From Marinomonas flavescens (lineage in GTDB: Bacteria; Pseudomonadota; Gammaproteobacteria; Pseudomonadales; Marinomonadaceae), in NCBI RefSeq assembly GCF_004352835.1, contig NZ_SJSB01000003.1:186001-250000 (forward strand): 64,000 nt of DNA, in the 5' to 3' direction. Every line of letters begins with the position of its first letter. Positions within the stretch are counted from its first letter, which is position 1. The position numbers were made by a program, and so were the translations under genes. The notes below the pieces were generated by a model, which made no database searches, had not been told where the DNA came from, and saw nothing but the letters and a program-made list of their open reading frames with translations. This document shows positions 17,292-26,924 of this stretch, piece by piece.

Positions 17292-18563
17292 ATGATAGTC
17301 GGTCTAGATGTAGGCACATCAAAAGTTATTTGTTTGGTAGGAGAAGTTCTGGCAGACGGTAGTTTGGAAATTGTCGGTATTGGCTCTCACAGCTCCAAGG
17401 GAATGAAGCGCGGTGTTGTTATAAATATTGAATCAACCGTTCAGTCCATACAGCGTGCTGTTGAAGAAGCTGAGTTAATGGCTGGGTGTAATATTCACTC
17501 TGTTTATGTGAGTGTTGCCGGAAGTCATATTCGTAGTTTGAACTCTCATGGTATTGTCGCGGTCAAAAATGGGGAAGTGCAAAAAGAGGATATTGATCGA
17601 GTTATTGATGCAGCTCAAGCAGTGCCAATTTCTTCTGATCAACGTGTGTTACATATCCTTCCTCAAGAATATCATATAGATTCCCAAGAAGGGATCAAGG
17701 ACCCGTTAGGCATGTCGGGGGTTCGTTTAGAAGCGAATGTTCATATGATTTCGGGTGCGGCAAACGCTGTGATGAATGTTGAAAAATGCATTAAGCGATG
17801 CGGTCTTGGTGTGGATGGTGTGATTTTATCTCAGCTTGCCTCGAGTGCGTCTTCGCTGAGTGAAGATGAAAAAGAATTAGGTGTTTGCTTGGTTGATATT
17901 GGAGCGGGCACGTCGGATATTGCTGTTTGGTTGGATGGTGCGTTGCATCATACTGCGGTAGTACCAGTCGCTGGTGATCAGGTGACAAACGATATTTCTA
18001 TGGCGTTGCGTACGCCGACACAGCATGCAGAAGAAATTAAAGTTAAATATGCCTGTGCTATGTCTTCGCTAGCGGTTGTTGATCAAGCGATTCAGGTACC
18101 TAGTGTGGGTGATCGTCAGCCTCGAACTATCTCTCGACATGCTCTTGCGGAAGTTGTTGAGGCTAGATATGAAGAAATTTACAGTTTAATTCAAGATGAA
18201 TTAAGACGCAGTGGTTATGCTGAACGAATCCCTGCAGGTATTGTAATTACTGGTGGTACGTCTCTTATGGAGGGTGCTGCCGAGTTAGCAGAAAAGGTAT
18301 TTGATATGCCAGTCCGCTTATCAGTACCAGATTGTGCTAAAGGAATGTCAGGCATTGTCGATAACCCGATATATTCAACAAGTGTTGGATTATTGGCTTA
18401 TGGAAGCAAAGAGGCTGAAGTTGCAGAGCCTTCTAAGCAAGTTATGTCTAAGACGCAAAGTAAACGAGATATATCATTGTTGGCAACAAAAGAAACCGGG
18501 TCTTCCTTCAGTGCAACGAAGGTGTGGCACAATTTAAAACACTGGTTTCAGAGCTACATGTAG
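17292..18563 (+). CDS. ftsA: Cell division protein FtsA
   Basis: Actin-like protein that tethers FtsZ to the membrane, 423 aa. Phosphate-1 'GLDVGTSKV' is at residues 4-12, the SHS2 (1C) domain follows, phosphate-2 is 'LVDIGAGTSDIAV', and 'IVITGGTSLMEG' gives the adenosine motif. The last residues ('VWHNLKHWFQSY') form the amphipathic membrane-targeting helix. A stop codon directly precedes the ATG, so the protein begins almost at its first beta strand, lacking the few extra residues of E. coli FtsA. GGGAAGG at 17281-17287 is the ribosome-binding site. The 75-base gap after ftsQ could hold a promoter, but I see none that is convincing. Confidence 0.96.
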   Translation: MIVGLDVGTSKVICLVGEVLADGSLEIVGIGSHSSKGMKRGVVINIESTVQSIQRAVEEAELMAGCNIHSVYVSVAGSHIRSLNSHGIVAVKNGEVQKEDIDRVIDAAQAVPISSDQRVLHILPQEYHIDSQEGIKDPLGMSGVRLEANVHMISGAANAVMNVEKCIKRCGLGVDGVILSQLASSASSLSEDEKELGVCLVDIGAGTSDIAVWLDGALHHTAVVPVAGDQVTNDISMALRTPTQHAEEIKVKYACAMSSLAVVDQAIQVPSVGDRQPRTISRHALAEVVEARYEEIYSLIQDELRRSGYAERIPAGIVITGGTSLMEGAAELAEKVFDMPVRLSVPDCAKGMSGIVDNPIYSTSVGLLAYGSKEAEVAEPSKQVMSKTQSKRDISLLATKETGSSFSATKVWHNLKHWFQSYM

Positions 18564-18596
18564 TCAGCATTGATAACGAATTAATTAAGGAGCTAT

Positions 18597-19847
18597 ATGC
18601 CCATGAACGTCTTTGATTTAGCCGATGAGAATTTATCTGATAATGCTGTTATTAAGGTTATCGGTGTTGGTGGCGGTGGCGGTAACGCTGTTCGTCATAT
18701 GCTTGAGAGTCAGTTGGAAGGTGTTGAATTTATCTGTGCGAACACAGATTCAAAAGCATTGATAGGATTTGATACAGGTGTTTCTTTACAGCTTGGCTCT
18801 ACTATTACAAAAGGGCTAGGTGCTGGTGCTAACCCAGAGGTTGGCCGCGATTCTGCTCTTGAAGATCAAGAAAAAATTACACAATTGCTAACCGGTGCCG
18901 ATATGGTATTTATCACTGCTGGTATGGGTGGTGGTACAGGTACAGGTGCGGCTCCAGTTATTGCTAAAGTTGCTCGCGAATTAGGTATTTTAACGGTTGC
19001 TGTAGTAACTAAACCGTTTCCTTTTGAAGGTCGTCGCCGAGCTAAAGTAGCTGAAGCGGGTGTTAAAGAATTGCGAGAAAATGTCGATTCATTGATTACT
19101 GTGCCAAATGAGCGATTGTTACCCGTACTAGGAAAAAATATTACGTTGTTGAAGGCGTTTGGTGAAGCGAACAATGTATTGTTTAATGCAGTACAGGGTA
19201 TTACCGATCTTATTATGCGCCCTGGCTTAATCAATGTTGACTTTGCAGACGTAAGAACAGTGATGTCTGAAATGGGCATGGCGATGATGGGAACAGGTTC
19301 TGCTTCTGGTGATGACCGCGCGCGCGTAGCGGCGGAAGCAGCAATACATAACCCATTATTGGAAGATATTAACCTTAGGGGAGCTCGTGGAGTTCTAGTG
19401 AATATTACAGCCAACGAAGAAGTTGGATTGTCTGAGTTCACAGAGGTTGGTGGTATTATTGAAGAATACGCATCGGAAGATGCAACGGTTGTCATTGGTT
19501 GTGCTATCGATCCAAGTGTTGGAGATGAGATGCGAGTTACAGTGGTGGCAACTGGGTTAGAAGGACGATCTTCTGCAGAGATGCAGACGGCAGTAGGTGA
19601 GTCCGTTGTTTCTCAGCCAACTCAAGCTAACGTTGAGAAGGTTGTTGAAGAAGAGCGCGTTGTGCCGGCTCAGCAGAAAACTGCTTCAAGGCCAATGTTA
19701 ACTCCGTCTTCAGCTAAGAGAGATGAAGTCGTTGAGAAAAGTTCTGAATCTGATGCTGGAGACTTAAATGAATCTTCTTCATCAGTAAATGGCGATAAAT
19801 TGTCATACTTGGACATTCCCGCTTTCTTGCGTCGGCAAGCTGATTAG
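18597..19847 (+). CDS. ftsZ: Cell division GTPase FtsZ
   Basis: Tubulin-like GTPase that forms the Z ring, 416 aa. GTP-binding loop 'GGGTGTG' is at 111-117 and the T7 catalytic loop 'NVDFAD' at 213-218. A variable Ser/Glu-rich linker (about 325-400) precedes the conserved C-terminal peptide 'YLDIPAFLRRQ' that binds FtsA and ZipA. AAGGAG at 18586-18591 is 5 bases before the ATG at 18597; a second in-frame ATG at 18603 is more distant. It is the last division gene of the cluster. Confidence 0.98.
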   Translation: MPMNVFDLADENLSDNAVIKVIGVGGGGGNAVRHMLESQLEGVEFICANTDSKALIGFDTGVSLQLGSTITKGLGAGANPEVGRDSALEDQEKITQLLTGADMVFITAGMGGGTGTGAAPVIAKVARELGILTVAVVTKPFPFEGRRRAKVAEAGVKELRENVDSLITVPNERLLPVLGKNITLLKAFGEANNVLFNAVQGITDLIMRPGLINVDFADVRTVMSEMGMAMMGTGSASGDDRARVAAEAAIHNPLLEDINLRGARGVLVNITANEEVGLSEFTEVGGIIEEYASEDATVVIGCAIDPSVGDEMRVTVVATGLEGRSSAEMQTAVGESVVSQPTQANVEKVVEEERVVPAQQKTASRPMLTPSSAKRDEVVEKSSESDAGDLNESSSSVNGDKLSYLDIPAFLRRQAD

Positions 19848-19901
19848 TTTGCGTAAAAAAGATGCAACTATAAAGCGTTGAATTGTATAAAAATTGTGTT
19901 A

Positions 19902-19930
19902 TTGATATTATTCTTAATTGAAAATATATC
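19902..19930 (+). promoter_or_regulatory. Candidate lpxC promoter
   Basis: TTGATA (19902-19907), 17 bases, TATATC (19925-19930) in the AT-rich ftsZ-lpxC gap. It would allow lpxC expression apart from the dcw operon; no terminator is seen after ftsZ, so read-through is also likely. Confidence 0.4.
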
Positions 19931-19954
19931 TTGTCATGAAAGTGTAGGAATCTA

Positions 19955-20872
19955 ATGGTACGTCAACACACATTAAAAAACATTATTCGAGCTACCGGTG
20001 TAGGTCTACACTCTGGTGAGAAGGTGTATTTGACATTAAAACCGGCCCCTGTAAATACAGGGATTGTTTTTGTTCGCACAGATTTGGATCCAGTTGTAGA
20101 GATTCATGGTGATGCGCGCTCGGTTGGTTCAACGAACTCAGCTACGACTTTATGTCAAGGAGATGTGAAGGTTAGTACCGTAGAGCATTTGCTTTCTGCT
20201 ATGGCAGGGTTAGGCGTTGATAACGCTTATGTTGAAGTGAGCGCTAGTGAAGTTCCGTTGATGGATGGTAGTGCTAGCCCATTTGTTTTTCTTCTGCAAT
20301 CTGCAGGATTGGAAGAGCAAAGTGCGCCTAAAAAATTCATCCGTATTAAGAAAGCGATTCGAGTAGAAGATGGCGATAAGTATGCAACTTTAGAGCCCCA
20401 TTCTGGCTTTCGCTTATCTTTTACGATTGATTTTGAGCATCCTGCGATTGGTGAAGATGTTCAACATACATCGTTTGATTTTTCGACTACTACGTTTGTT
20501 AAAGAAATTAGCCGTGCTAGAACGTTTGGTTTTATGAAGGATCTTGAGTACTTCAAAAACAACAATTTGGCCCGTGGCGCGAACATGGATAATACGATAG
20601 CGCTTGACGACTTTCGCGTGTTAAATGAGGAAGGGTTACGCTATAGAGATGAACTTGTTCGTCATAAAGTGCTAGATGCAATTGGTGACTTGTATCTTCT
20701 TGGTCATAGTTTGATTGGGGAATATAAGGCCTTTAAATCTGGACATGGTTTAAATAATAAGCTTTTGTTGACATTGCTTGCGCAACAAGACGCATGGGAA
20801 TATGTTGTCTTTGAAGACGCGGCCCAAGAAACCCCAATTTCGTATATTGAGCCAGCTTTTGTAGGCGCTTAA
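19955..20872 (+). CDS. lpxC: UDP-3-O-acyl-GlcNAc deacetylase LpxC
   Basis: Zinc enzyme of the first committed step of lipid A synthesis, 305 aa (E. coli 305). The zinc ligands are His78 ('STVEHLL'), His237 and Asp241 ('[10 protein letters not shown]'), and the catalytic His264 is in 'KSGHGLNN', all at positions nearly identical to E. coli. It follows ftsZ as in other gammaproteobacteria and is closed by a strong bidirectional terminator. In E. coli the protein level is set by FtsH proteolysis through its C-terminal tail; the tail here ends 'PAFVGA', hydrophobic as expected. Confidence 0.97.
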   Translation: MVRQHTLKNIIRATGVGLHSGEKVYLTLKPAPVNTGIVFVRTDLDPVVEIHGDARSVGSTNSATTLCQGDVKVSTVEHLLSAMAGLGVDNAYVEVSASEVPLMDGSASPFVFLLQSAGLEEQSAPKKFIRIKKAIRVEDGDKYATLEPHSGFRLSFTIDFEHPAIGEDVQHTSFDFSTTTFVKEISRARTFGFMKDLEYFKNNNLARGANMDNTIALDDFRVLNEEGLRYRDELVRHKVLDAIGDLYLLGHSLIGEYKAFKSGHGLNNKLLLTLLAQQDAWEYVVFEDAAQETPISYIEPAFVGA

Positions 20873-20897
20873 TAATTGTACGAAATACTGAAAACTT

Positions 20898-20929
20898 AAA
20901 AAAGCCAGGCAAATTAGTCTGGCTTTTTT
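20898..20929. terminator. Bidirectional terminator after lpxC
   Basis: AAAAAAGCCAG (20898-20908) and CTGGCTTTTTT (20919-20929) form a perfect 11-bp stem with a 10-base loop and a T-run. Confidence 0.9.
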
Positions 20930-20956
20930 GCGTTTTGCTCCTTGATATTCCATGTT

Positions 20957-20986
20957 TTGTCCCACATTACCATGGTAGACTCTAAT
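20957..20986 (+). promoter_or_regulatory. Candidate secA promoter
   Basis: TTGTCC (20957-20962), 18 bases, TCTAAT (20981-20986), located between the lpxC terminator and secA; the predicted start is near 20993. Confidence 0.35.
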
Positions 20987-21017
20987 TCATTACTAATTTG
21001 GCGGCGTTGTATTCAAG

Positions 21018-23711
21018 ATGTTAGGAACTGTATTAAAAAAAGTACTCGGCACAAAGAATGACCGAGAAGTAAAACGATTCAAAAAAGTCGTTATTCAAAT
21101 TAATAAACTTGAAGAATCTTTCAGCAAGCTTACCGATGGCGAGTTAGCGGGGAAGACAAACGAGTTTCGTGAGCGTGTCAGCAAAGGTGAGTCATTAGAT
21201 TCTTTGTTGCCCGAAGCTTTTGCTACTGTCCGTGAAGGAAGTCGCCGAGTAATGGGGATGCGCCATTTTGATGTGCAGCTGATTGGGGGTATTGTCCTTC
21301 ATGAAGGTAAAATCGCTGAGATGCGCACCGGTGAAGGTAAAACACTCGTTGCTACCTTGGCTGTATATCTGAATGCCATTTCCTCAAAAGGCGTTCATGT
21401 TGTTACTGTGAATGATTACCTCGCTAAGCGTGATGCTAACTGGATGCGTCCACTCTATGAATTTTTAGATATGAGTGTAGGGGTTGTTTTTTCTGGACAA
21501 GAGCGAGAGGAAAAACGAGCGGCGTATTTGTGTGATATCACCTACGGTACAAATAATGAGTTTGGTTTTGATTATCTGCGCGACAACATGGTGTTTCGTT
21601 TTGAAGATCGTGTACAGCGAGAATTAAACTTTACCGTTGTTGATGAGGTTGACTCAATTTTAATTGATGAAGCCCGCACACCTTTGATTATTTCTGGTGC
21701 GGTTGAAGACAGCTCTGAACAATATCGTAAAATCAACTTCTTACCTCCGTTGCTTAAGCGACAAGAAGAGGGTGCTGAGGGTGAAGATGCGGGACACTAT
21801 GTGTTCGATGAATCTCAGAAAAGTATTGAGCTGACTGAAGATGGTCACCAGTTTGTTGAAAGTTGGTTGGTAGAACAGGGTATGTTGCAAGAAGGGGACA
21901 GCTTGTATGCAGCAGGCAATTTATCTCTGCTTCATCATGTTCATGCTTGTTTAAAAGCCCATGTAATCTTTCACAAAAATATCGATTATGTTGTTCAAAA
22001 TGATGAGGTTATTATCGTCGATGAGCATACTGGTCGTACTATGCAAGGTAGACGATGGTCTGAAGGTATTCATCAGGCTGTTGAAGCGAAAGAAGGTGTG
22101 ACTATTCAAGCTGAAAGTCAAACTTTGGCATCAACTACTTTCCAGAACTATTTCCGCTTATATGACAACCTATCTGGTATGACGGGTACGGCAGATACTG
22201 AAGCGTTTGAGTTTCAGCAAATCTACGGCTTATCAGTTGTTGTGATACCGACTAATAATCCGGTACAACGAAAAGATTCTAATGACCTTATTTATATGTC
22301 TACAGAAGACAAGTTTGAGGCCATTGTCGTTGATATTGAGAACATCTCTGCTCAAGGTCGCCCTATTCTAGTGGGTACGGCGTCGATAGAATATTCTGAG
22401 TTGTTATCTGATTATCTAAATAAGAAAAACATCAAACACAATGTCTTGAATGCGAAGCAGCATGAGCGTGAAGCGCAAATTGTAGCCGAAGCTGGGCGTC
22501 CATCAGCAGTGACGATTGCCACTAATATGGCAGGTCGCGGTACTGATATTGTGTTGGGTGGTAATTTGCAGGTAGAGCTTGATCAGCTTGGCGAATCAGC
22601 GACGCAGGAAGAAGTTGATGCGTTAAAAGCGGATTGGAAAGAGCGAAATGCAGCTGTATTAGCTGCCGGCGGTTTGCATATTATTGGTACAGAGCGTCAT
22701 GAGTCGCGCCGCATTGATAATCAGTTGCGTGGTCGTGCTGGTCGTCAAGGTGATGCGGGTTCTTCGCGTTTTTACTTGTCTCTTGAAGATAGCTTGATGC
22801 GAATTTTCATGTCTGACCGCATTAAAAAAATGATGCTGGCTTTGGGGATGGAGAAAGGCGAGGCTATTGAGCATAAGATGGTTTCTAATGCCATTGAGAA
22901 AGCTCAGCGTAAAGTAGAAGGTCGTAACTTTGACATCCGTAAGCAGCTTCTCGAATATGATGATGTAGCAAACGATCAACGCCAGGTTATTTATCGTCAG
23001 CGTTTCGATATGATGGTTTCTGAAGACTTATCCGAAGCGATTAACGCGATGCGTGAAGAAGTGGTTGCCAATCTTGTTAATGAGTTTATTCCTCCTCAAA
23101 GTGTTTACGATCAATGGGATTTGAAAGGACTGGAAGAAAAAGCTCGTAATGAGTTTGGTCTAGAGTTGCCTGTTGTTCAGTGGGTCGAGGAAGATTCTAA
23201 ATTATATGAAGAGCCACTACGACAAAAGATACATGATGCCTTTGTTGATGACTATAAGGCTAAAGAGTTAGTAGCTGGCGCTGAGTCGCTTCGAGTTTTT
23301 GAAAAGCAGGTTTTACTGCAAGTGCTCGATACTTTGTGGAAAGAGCATCTTCAAACTATGGATATGCTGCGTCAAGGTATTCATTTACGCGGCTATGCTC
23401 AAAAAAATCCGAAGCAAGAGTATAAGCGTGAAGCTTTTGAGTTGTTCCAAGATTTGCTTGAGCAAGTTAAGTTTGAAGTTATTCAGATTGTGACTCGCGT
23501 TAAAGTTCAGTCTCCTGAAGAATCTGAGAAAATAGAAGAAGCGCGCCGTATTCAAGAAGAAAAAACGACATTGAGTATGCAGCATGAGTCTTCATCTGTG
23601 CTGTCTGAGGGGTCTTCGGATGATGCAGAGTATCCTAAGGTTGGTCGTAATGAGCCTTGTCCTTGTGGTTCCGGTAAAAAATACAAGCATTGTCACGGCA
23701 GTCTTGTTTAG
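21018..23711 (+). CDS. secA: Protein translocase ATPase SecA
   Basis: Motor ATPase pushing preproteins through SecYEG, 897 aa (E. coli 901). It has Walker A 'GEGKT' (105-109), the DEAD-like 'DEVD' (209-212), '[14 protein letters not shown]' and 'GRAGRQGD' in the second nucleotide domain, and the C-terminal zinc motif '[14 protein letters not shown]', which also binds SecB. It has its own transcription unit after the lpxC terminator; no secM gene is present. There is no good purine-rich ribosome-binding site within 5-12 bases of the ATG (the closest GGCGG is about 13-17 bases away). argJ and mutT follow closely. Confidence 0.98.
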   Translation: MLGTVLKKVLGTKNDREVKRFKKVVIQINKLEESFSKLTDGELAGKTNEFRERVSKGESLDSLLPEAFATVREGSRRVMGMRHFDVQLIGGIVLHEGKIAEMRTGEGKTLVATLAVYLNAISSKGVHVVTVNDYLAKRDANWMRPLYEFLDMSVGVVFSGQEREEKRAAYLCDITYGTNNEFGFDYLRDNMVFRFEDRVQRELNFTVVDEVDSILIDEARTPLIISGAVEDSSEQYRKINFLPPLLKRQEEGAEGEDAGHYVFDESQKSIELTEDGHQFVESWLVEQGMLQEGDSLYAAGNLSLLHHVHACLKAHVIFHKNIDYVVQNDEVIIVDEHTGRTMQGRRWSEGIHQAVEAKEGVTIQAESQTLASTTFQNYFRLYDNLSGMTGTADTEAFEFQQIYGLSVVVIPTNNPVQRKDSNDLIYMSTEDKFEAIVVDIENISAQGRPILVGTASIEYSELLSDYLNKKNIKHNVLNAKQHEREAQIVAEAGRPSAVTIATNMAGRGTDIVLGGNLQVELDQLGESATQEEVDALKADWKERNAAVLAAGGLHIIGTERHESRRIDNQLRGRAGRQGDAGSSRFYLSLEDSLMRIFMSDRIKKMMLALGMEKGEAIEHKMVSNAIEKAQRKVEGRNFDIRKQLLEYDDVANDQRQVIYRQRFDMMVSEDLSEAINAMREEVVANLVNEFIPPQSVYDQWDLKGLEEKARNEFGLELPVVQWVEEDSKLYEEPLRQKIHDAFVDDYKAKELVAGAESLRVFEKQVLLQVLDTLWKEHLQTMDMLRQGIHLRGYAQKNPKQEYKREAFELFQDLLEQVKFEVIQIVTRVKVQSPEESEKIEEARRIQEEKTTLSMQHESSSVLSEGSSDDAEYPKVGRNEPCPCGSGKKYKHCHGSLV

Positions 23712-23725
23712 TTGAGGGTGTTCGA

Positions 23726-24946
23726 ATGGCAGTAGGATTGTGTGATTTCCCTAATATTCCTGAAATCAAAGGAGTGAAGATAGGGGTTGCTGAGGCGGGT
23801 ATTAAAAAACCAAACAAAAAAGATCTTGTTATCTTTGAATTGTGTGAAGGGGCTGCTGTTGCTGGAGTCTTCACGCAAAATGCTTTTTGTGCAGCGCCAG
23901 TACGTTTATGTCAGAAACATTTGGCTAGCTCAAGCCCTAGGTATTTGCTGATTAATACCGGTAATGCCAATGCGGGTACGGGTAAGTTGGGTGTTGAAAA
24001 TGCTTTGCTTACTTGCCAGGTGTTGGCTGAGCAAGCTGGTGTTGATGTCGATGCTATTTTGCCATTTTCTACAGGGGTTATCGGTGAACCATTGCCGACG
24101 GATAAAATAGTAGCGGCAATCCCAGCTGCGTTTCTGTCTCTCTCTGGGGATAGTTGGCGCGCTGCAGGCACTGGCATTATGACCACAGATACACTGCCTA
24201 AAGGTTCTGTTCGCTCATTTGAGTATGAGGGGCGTGCTTATACTGTTGCTGGTATTTCTAAAGGGGCGGGAATGATTCGTCCTAATATGGCTACCATGCT
24301 AGGTTATGTGTTTAGTGATATTGCAATGGATACGTCGCTTCTTCAGAAAATGTTGAAAGAAGTGGTTGGAAAGAGTTTCAATCGTATTACGATCGATGGC
24401 GATACCTCGACAAATGATTCCTGTATTGCGGTTGCAACAGGGAAAGCGGGTAATGAGGTGGTAACTGATGTTGCCTCACCATTGGCTCAAGCTTTTTTAA
24501 CTGCCTTTACTGAGGTGATGCAAGAGTTAGCTCACGCGATTGTGCGTGATGGCGAGGGTGCGACTAAATTTGTTACTGTTGAAGTTCAAGGGGCGAATTT
24601 AGTATCTGACGCGACTAAGGTTGCGTTTGAGGTAGCTCATTCTCCTCTGGTGAAAACAGCTTTATTTGCCTCTGATCCTAATTGGGGTCGAATTTTGGCG
24701 GTGGTAGGTCGTGCTGGCGTTGAAGGTCTTGACGTGGATAAAGTTCAGCTCCATATAAATGGTTTTGAAATTGTTCGTGATGGTTGTCGATCACCAGACT
24801 ATCTTGAGAAACATGGCCAAGAGGCGATGGCGCCTGAAGAAATTCATATCGTGATTAACCTTGGGGCGGGTGATGTCTCAGACACGGTATGGACGACGGA
24901 TCTTTCGCGTGATTATGTGACTATTAATGCAGATTATCGTACCTGA
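23726..24946 (+). CDS. argJ: Ornithine acetyltransferase ArgJ
   Basis: Arginine biosynthesis enzyme (glutamate N-acetyltransferase / ornithine acetyltransferase), 406 aa, which recycles the acetyl group. The precursor cleaves itself before Thr190 in 'NMATMLGY'; 'TTDTLPKG', 'TIDGDTSTND' and 'SDPNWGRIL' are conserved active-site stretches. A longer reading from a TTG at 23690 would run through the secA stop region; the ATG at 23726 has GAGGG about 8 bases upstream and is chosen. It lies after secA and before mutT, an order I recall from pseudomonads. Confidence 0.95.
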   Translation: MAVGLCDFPNIPEIKGVKIGVAEAGIKKPNKKDLVIFELCEGAAVAGVFTQNAFCAAPVRLCQKHLASSSPRYLLINTGNANAGTGKLGVENALLTCQVLAEQAGVDVDAILPFSTGVIGEPLPTDKIVAAIPAAFLSLSGDSWRAAGTGIMTTDTLPKGSVRSFEYEGRAYTVAGISKGAGMIRPNMATMLGYVFSDIAMDTSLLQKMLKEVVGKSFNRITIDGDTSTNDSCIAVATGKAGNEVVTDVASPLAQAFLTAFTEVMQELAHAIVRDGEGATKFVTVEVQGANLVSDATKVAFEVAHSPLVKTALFASDPNWGRILAVVGRAGVEGLDVDKVQLHINGFEIVRDGCRSPDYLEKHGQEAMAPEEIHIVINLGAGDVSDTVWTTDLSRDYVTINADYRT

Positions 24947-25329
24947 TGTTGGTGCGTGTTGCGGCAGGTATTATACTGCGAGATCAATCTGTTTTTATTG
25001 CTCTTCGTAAGGCAAGTCAGCATCAAGGTGATCTGTGGGAATTTCCGGGTGGAAAATGTGAGCCTGATGAATCTCCTGCTGATGCGTTAGCGAGAGAGTT
25101 GCATGAAGAGTGTGGAATAGTTGTTAGGCAAGCGAATTTTTTTCAGACGATTTCGCATGATTATGGTGATAAGCAGGTTGAGTTGATTTTCTTTGTTGTC
25201 ACTCAATTTGACGGAGAGGCAAGAGGGAAAGAAGGACAGGAAGTGCGTTGGGTTTCTATTACTGACTTAGCTGATTACTCTTTTCCTGAGGCCAATAAAG
25301 TGATTGTAAGAGCATTATTGGATCAATAG
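24946..25329 (+). CDS. mutT: MutT-family 8-oxo-dGTP pyrophosphatase
   Basis: Nudix hydrolase of 127 aa that removes oxidised dGTP from the nucleotide pool. The Nudix box is complete: 'GGKCEPDESPADALAREL' continuing with 'HEECGI' (about residues 35-58). 'FPGG' directly before and 'WVSITDLADYSFPEAN' near the end resemble E. coli MutT, which is why I prefer MutT to other Nudix subfamilies. It overlaps the argJ stop by one base and ends the operon before a perfect terminator. Confidence 0.85.
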   Translation: MLVRVAAGIILRDQSVFIALRKASQHQGDLWEFPGGKCEPDESPADALARELHEECGIVVRQANFFQTISHDYGDKQVELIFFVVTQFDGEARGKEGQEVRWVSITDLADYSFPEANKVIVRALLDQ

Positions 25330-25356
25330 TCTGTTATTTTTGTCGCCTGTTTATTG

Positions 25357-25388
25357 AAAAGCACTCTAAGTGATTAGAGTGCTTTTTT
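25357..25388. terminator. Bidirectional terminator after mutT
   Basis: AAAAGCACTCTAA (25357-25369) and TTAGAGTGCTTTT (25374-25386) form a 13-bp perfect stem with a GTGA loop, then more T. Confidence 0.92.
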
Positions 25389-25434
25389 TGTGTCTTGAGG
25401 CTTTTGTAATGTGTTTTTTGAATATTCGGGAAAA

Positions 25435-25460
25435 AAAACGACCCTAAAGTGGGTCGTTTT
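25435..25460 (-). terminator. Terminator of the gatCAB operon
   Basis: AAAACGACCC (25435-25444) and GGGTCGTTTT (25451-25460) form a perfect 10-bp stem. On the minus strand the hairpin is followed by a T-run (eight A at 25431-25438 on the plus strand), just past the gatB stop. Confidence 0.9.
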
Positions 25461-25477
25461 AAATTGGTATGGGTTGG

Positions 25478-26923
25478 TTAGCCTTTAAGTAGCTTGGCTA
25501 GAATTGGATTTACCATGCCAGGGTTTGCTTTACCTTGAGAAGCTTTCATAACTTGGCCGACAAAAAAGCCAATCATTTTCTTCTGCTTGTCAGGTTCCGC
25601 GGCGCGGTACTGTTCCACTTGAGTCGCGTTCGCGTCTAAAATGGCTTGTATCATGCTTTCGATCGCGCCAGTGTCGGTGACTTGTTTAAGGCCTTTCGCG
25701 TCAATGATGGCGTCGGCTGAGCCTTCGCCGTTCCACATAGCTTGCAGCACATCTTTGGCTGTTTTGCCGTTGATAGTGTTGTCTTGGATGCGGGCAAGAA
25801 GTTTGCCAAAAGCACTTGCTGAAACGGGAGATTGGTTGATTTCTAGCTGAGCCTGATTTAGTAATTTACTTAGCTCCCCCATTACCCAGTTGGCGGTTAA
25901 TTTAGGGTCTTTTGTGGCAGAGTTTGCTGCTTCAAAGAAGTCGGCCATTTCACGAGAAGAAGACAAAACGTGAGCGTCGTATTCGCTAAGGTTGTACTCA
26001 CTCTGAAAACGTTTAGCTTTATGGCTAGGTAGTTCAGGTAGGCTTGCTTTAATGTCGTCAACGTACTCTTGGGTTAATTCTATAGGGAGTAGGTCGGGGC
26101 ATGGAAAGTAGCGATAGTCATTCGCGTCTTCTTTAGAACGCATGCTTCGAGTTTCATTCTTTTCGGCATCGTATAAGCGAGTTTCTTGAGTGATTTTGCC
26201 GCCGTCTTCAAGGATGTCAGCTTGGCGTTCAATTTCGGTGTAGATGGCTTTTTCGATAAAGCGAAATGAATTCACGTTTTTAATTTCAGTTCGAGTGCCA
26301 AACTCTTTTTGACCTTTTGGGCGTAGTGAAATATTAACATCGCAGCGCATTGAGCCTTCTGCCATGTTGCCATCACAAATACCTAAATAGGTGACGATAG
26401 AGTGAATCATTTTAACGTACGCTACGGCTTCTTTTGCTGAGCGGATGTCTGGTTCAGAAACAATTTCTAGCAAGGGTGTGCTGGCGCGATTTAAGTCGAT
26501 GCCAGTCATTCCTTGAAAGTCTTCATGTAATGATTTGCCAGCATCTTCTTCAAGGTGGGCGCGAGTGATGCCGATGCGTGAAGTGGTGCCGTCGTCAAGA
26601 AGAACGTCTAAATGGCCTTTGCCCACAATAGGGTGGTCCATTTGGCTGGTCTGGTAGCCTTTTGGAAGGTCGGGGTAAAAGTAATTTTTGCGAGCAAAGA
26701 CAGAATGTATGCCAATTTCAGCGTTGATAGCATGACCAAACATAACAGCCATGCGCAATGCTTCTTTGTTGAAAACGGGCAAGGCGCCAGGCATGCCTAG
26801 GTCGACAAGGGTTGTTTGGGTGTTTGGTTCAGCGCCAAAGCCAACGGCTGCGCCAGAAAATAATTTTGATTTCGTAGAGAGCTGAGTATGAATCTCTAGG
26901 CCAATAACAACTTCCCAGTCCAT
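25478..26923 (-). CDS. gatB: Asp-tRNA(Asn)/Glu-tRNA(Gln) amidotransferase subunit B
   Basis: tRNA-binding kinase subunit of GatCAB, 481 aa, which activates misacylated Asp- or Glu-tRNA for amidation. The GatB signature '[15 protein letters not shown]' opens the protein, with '[15 protein letters not shown]' and '[10 protein letters not shown]' after it; the C-terminal third is the YqeY-like tRNA-binding helical domain ('[12 protein letters not shown]'). It is last in a gatC-gatA-gatB operon, one base after gatA, with its own terminator downstream. Confidence 0.96.
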   Translation of the reverse strand: MDWEVVIGLEIHTQLSTKSKLFSGAAVGFGAEPNTQTTLVDLGMPGALPVFNKEALRMAVMFGHAINAEIGIHSVFARKNYFYPDLPKGYQTSQMDHPIVGKGHLDVLLDDGTTSRIGITRAHLEEDAGKSLHEDFQGMTGIDLNRASTPLLEIVSEPDIRSAKEAVAYVKMIHSIVTYLGICDGNMAEGSMRCDVNISLRPKGQKEFGTRTEIKNVNSFRFIEKAIYTEIERQADILEDGGKITQETRLYDAEKNETRSMRSKEDANDYRYFPCPDLLPIELTQEYVDDIKASLPELPSHKAKRFQSEYNLSEYDAHVLSSSREMADFFEAANSATKDPKLTANWVMGELSKLLNQAQLEINQSPVSASAFGKLLARIQDNTINGKTAKDVLQAMWNGEGSADAIIDAKGLKQVTDTGAIESMIQAILDANATQVEQYRAAEPDKQKKMIGFFVGQVMKASQGKANPGMVNPILAKLLKG

Positions 26924-26924
26924 A

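Noticed and set aside
18866-19495. Long open frame on the minus strand, 209 codons
   Set aside because: It is entirely antisense to the conserved core of ftsZ and its translation is a low-complexity Ser/Thr/Ala shadow of ftsZ codons with no recognisable domain.
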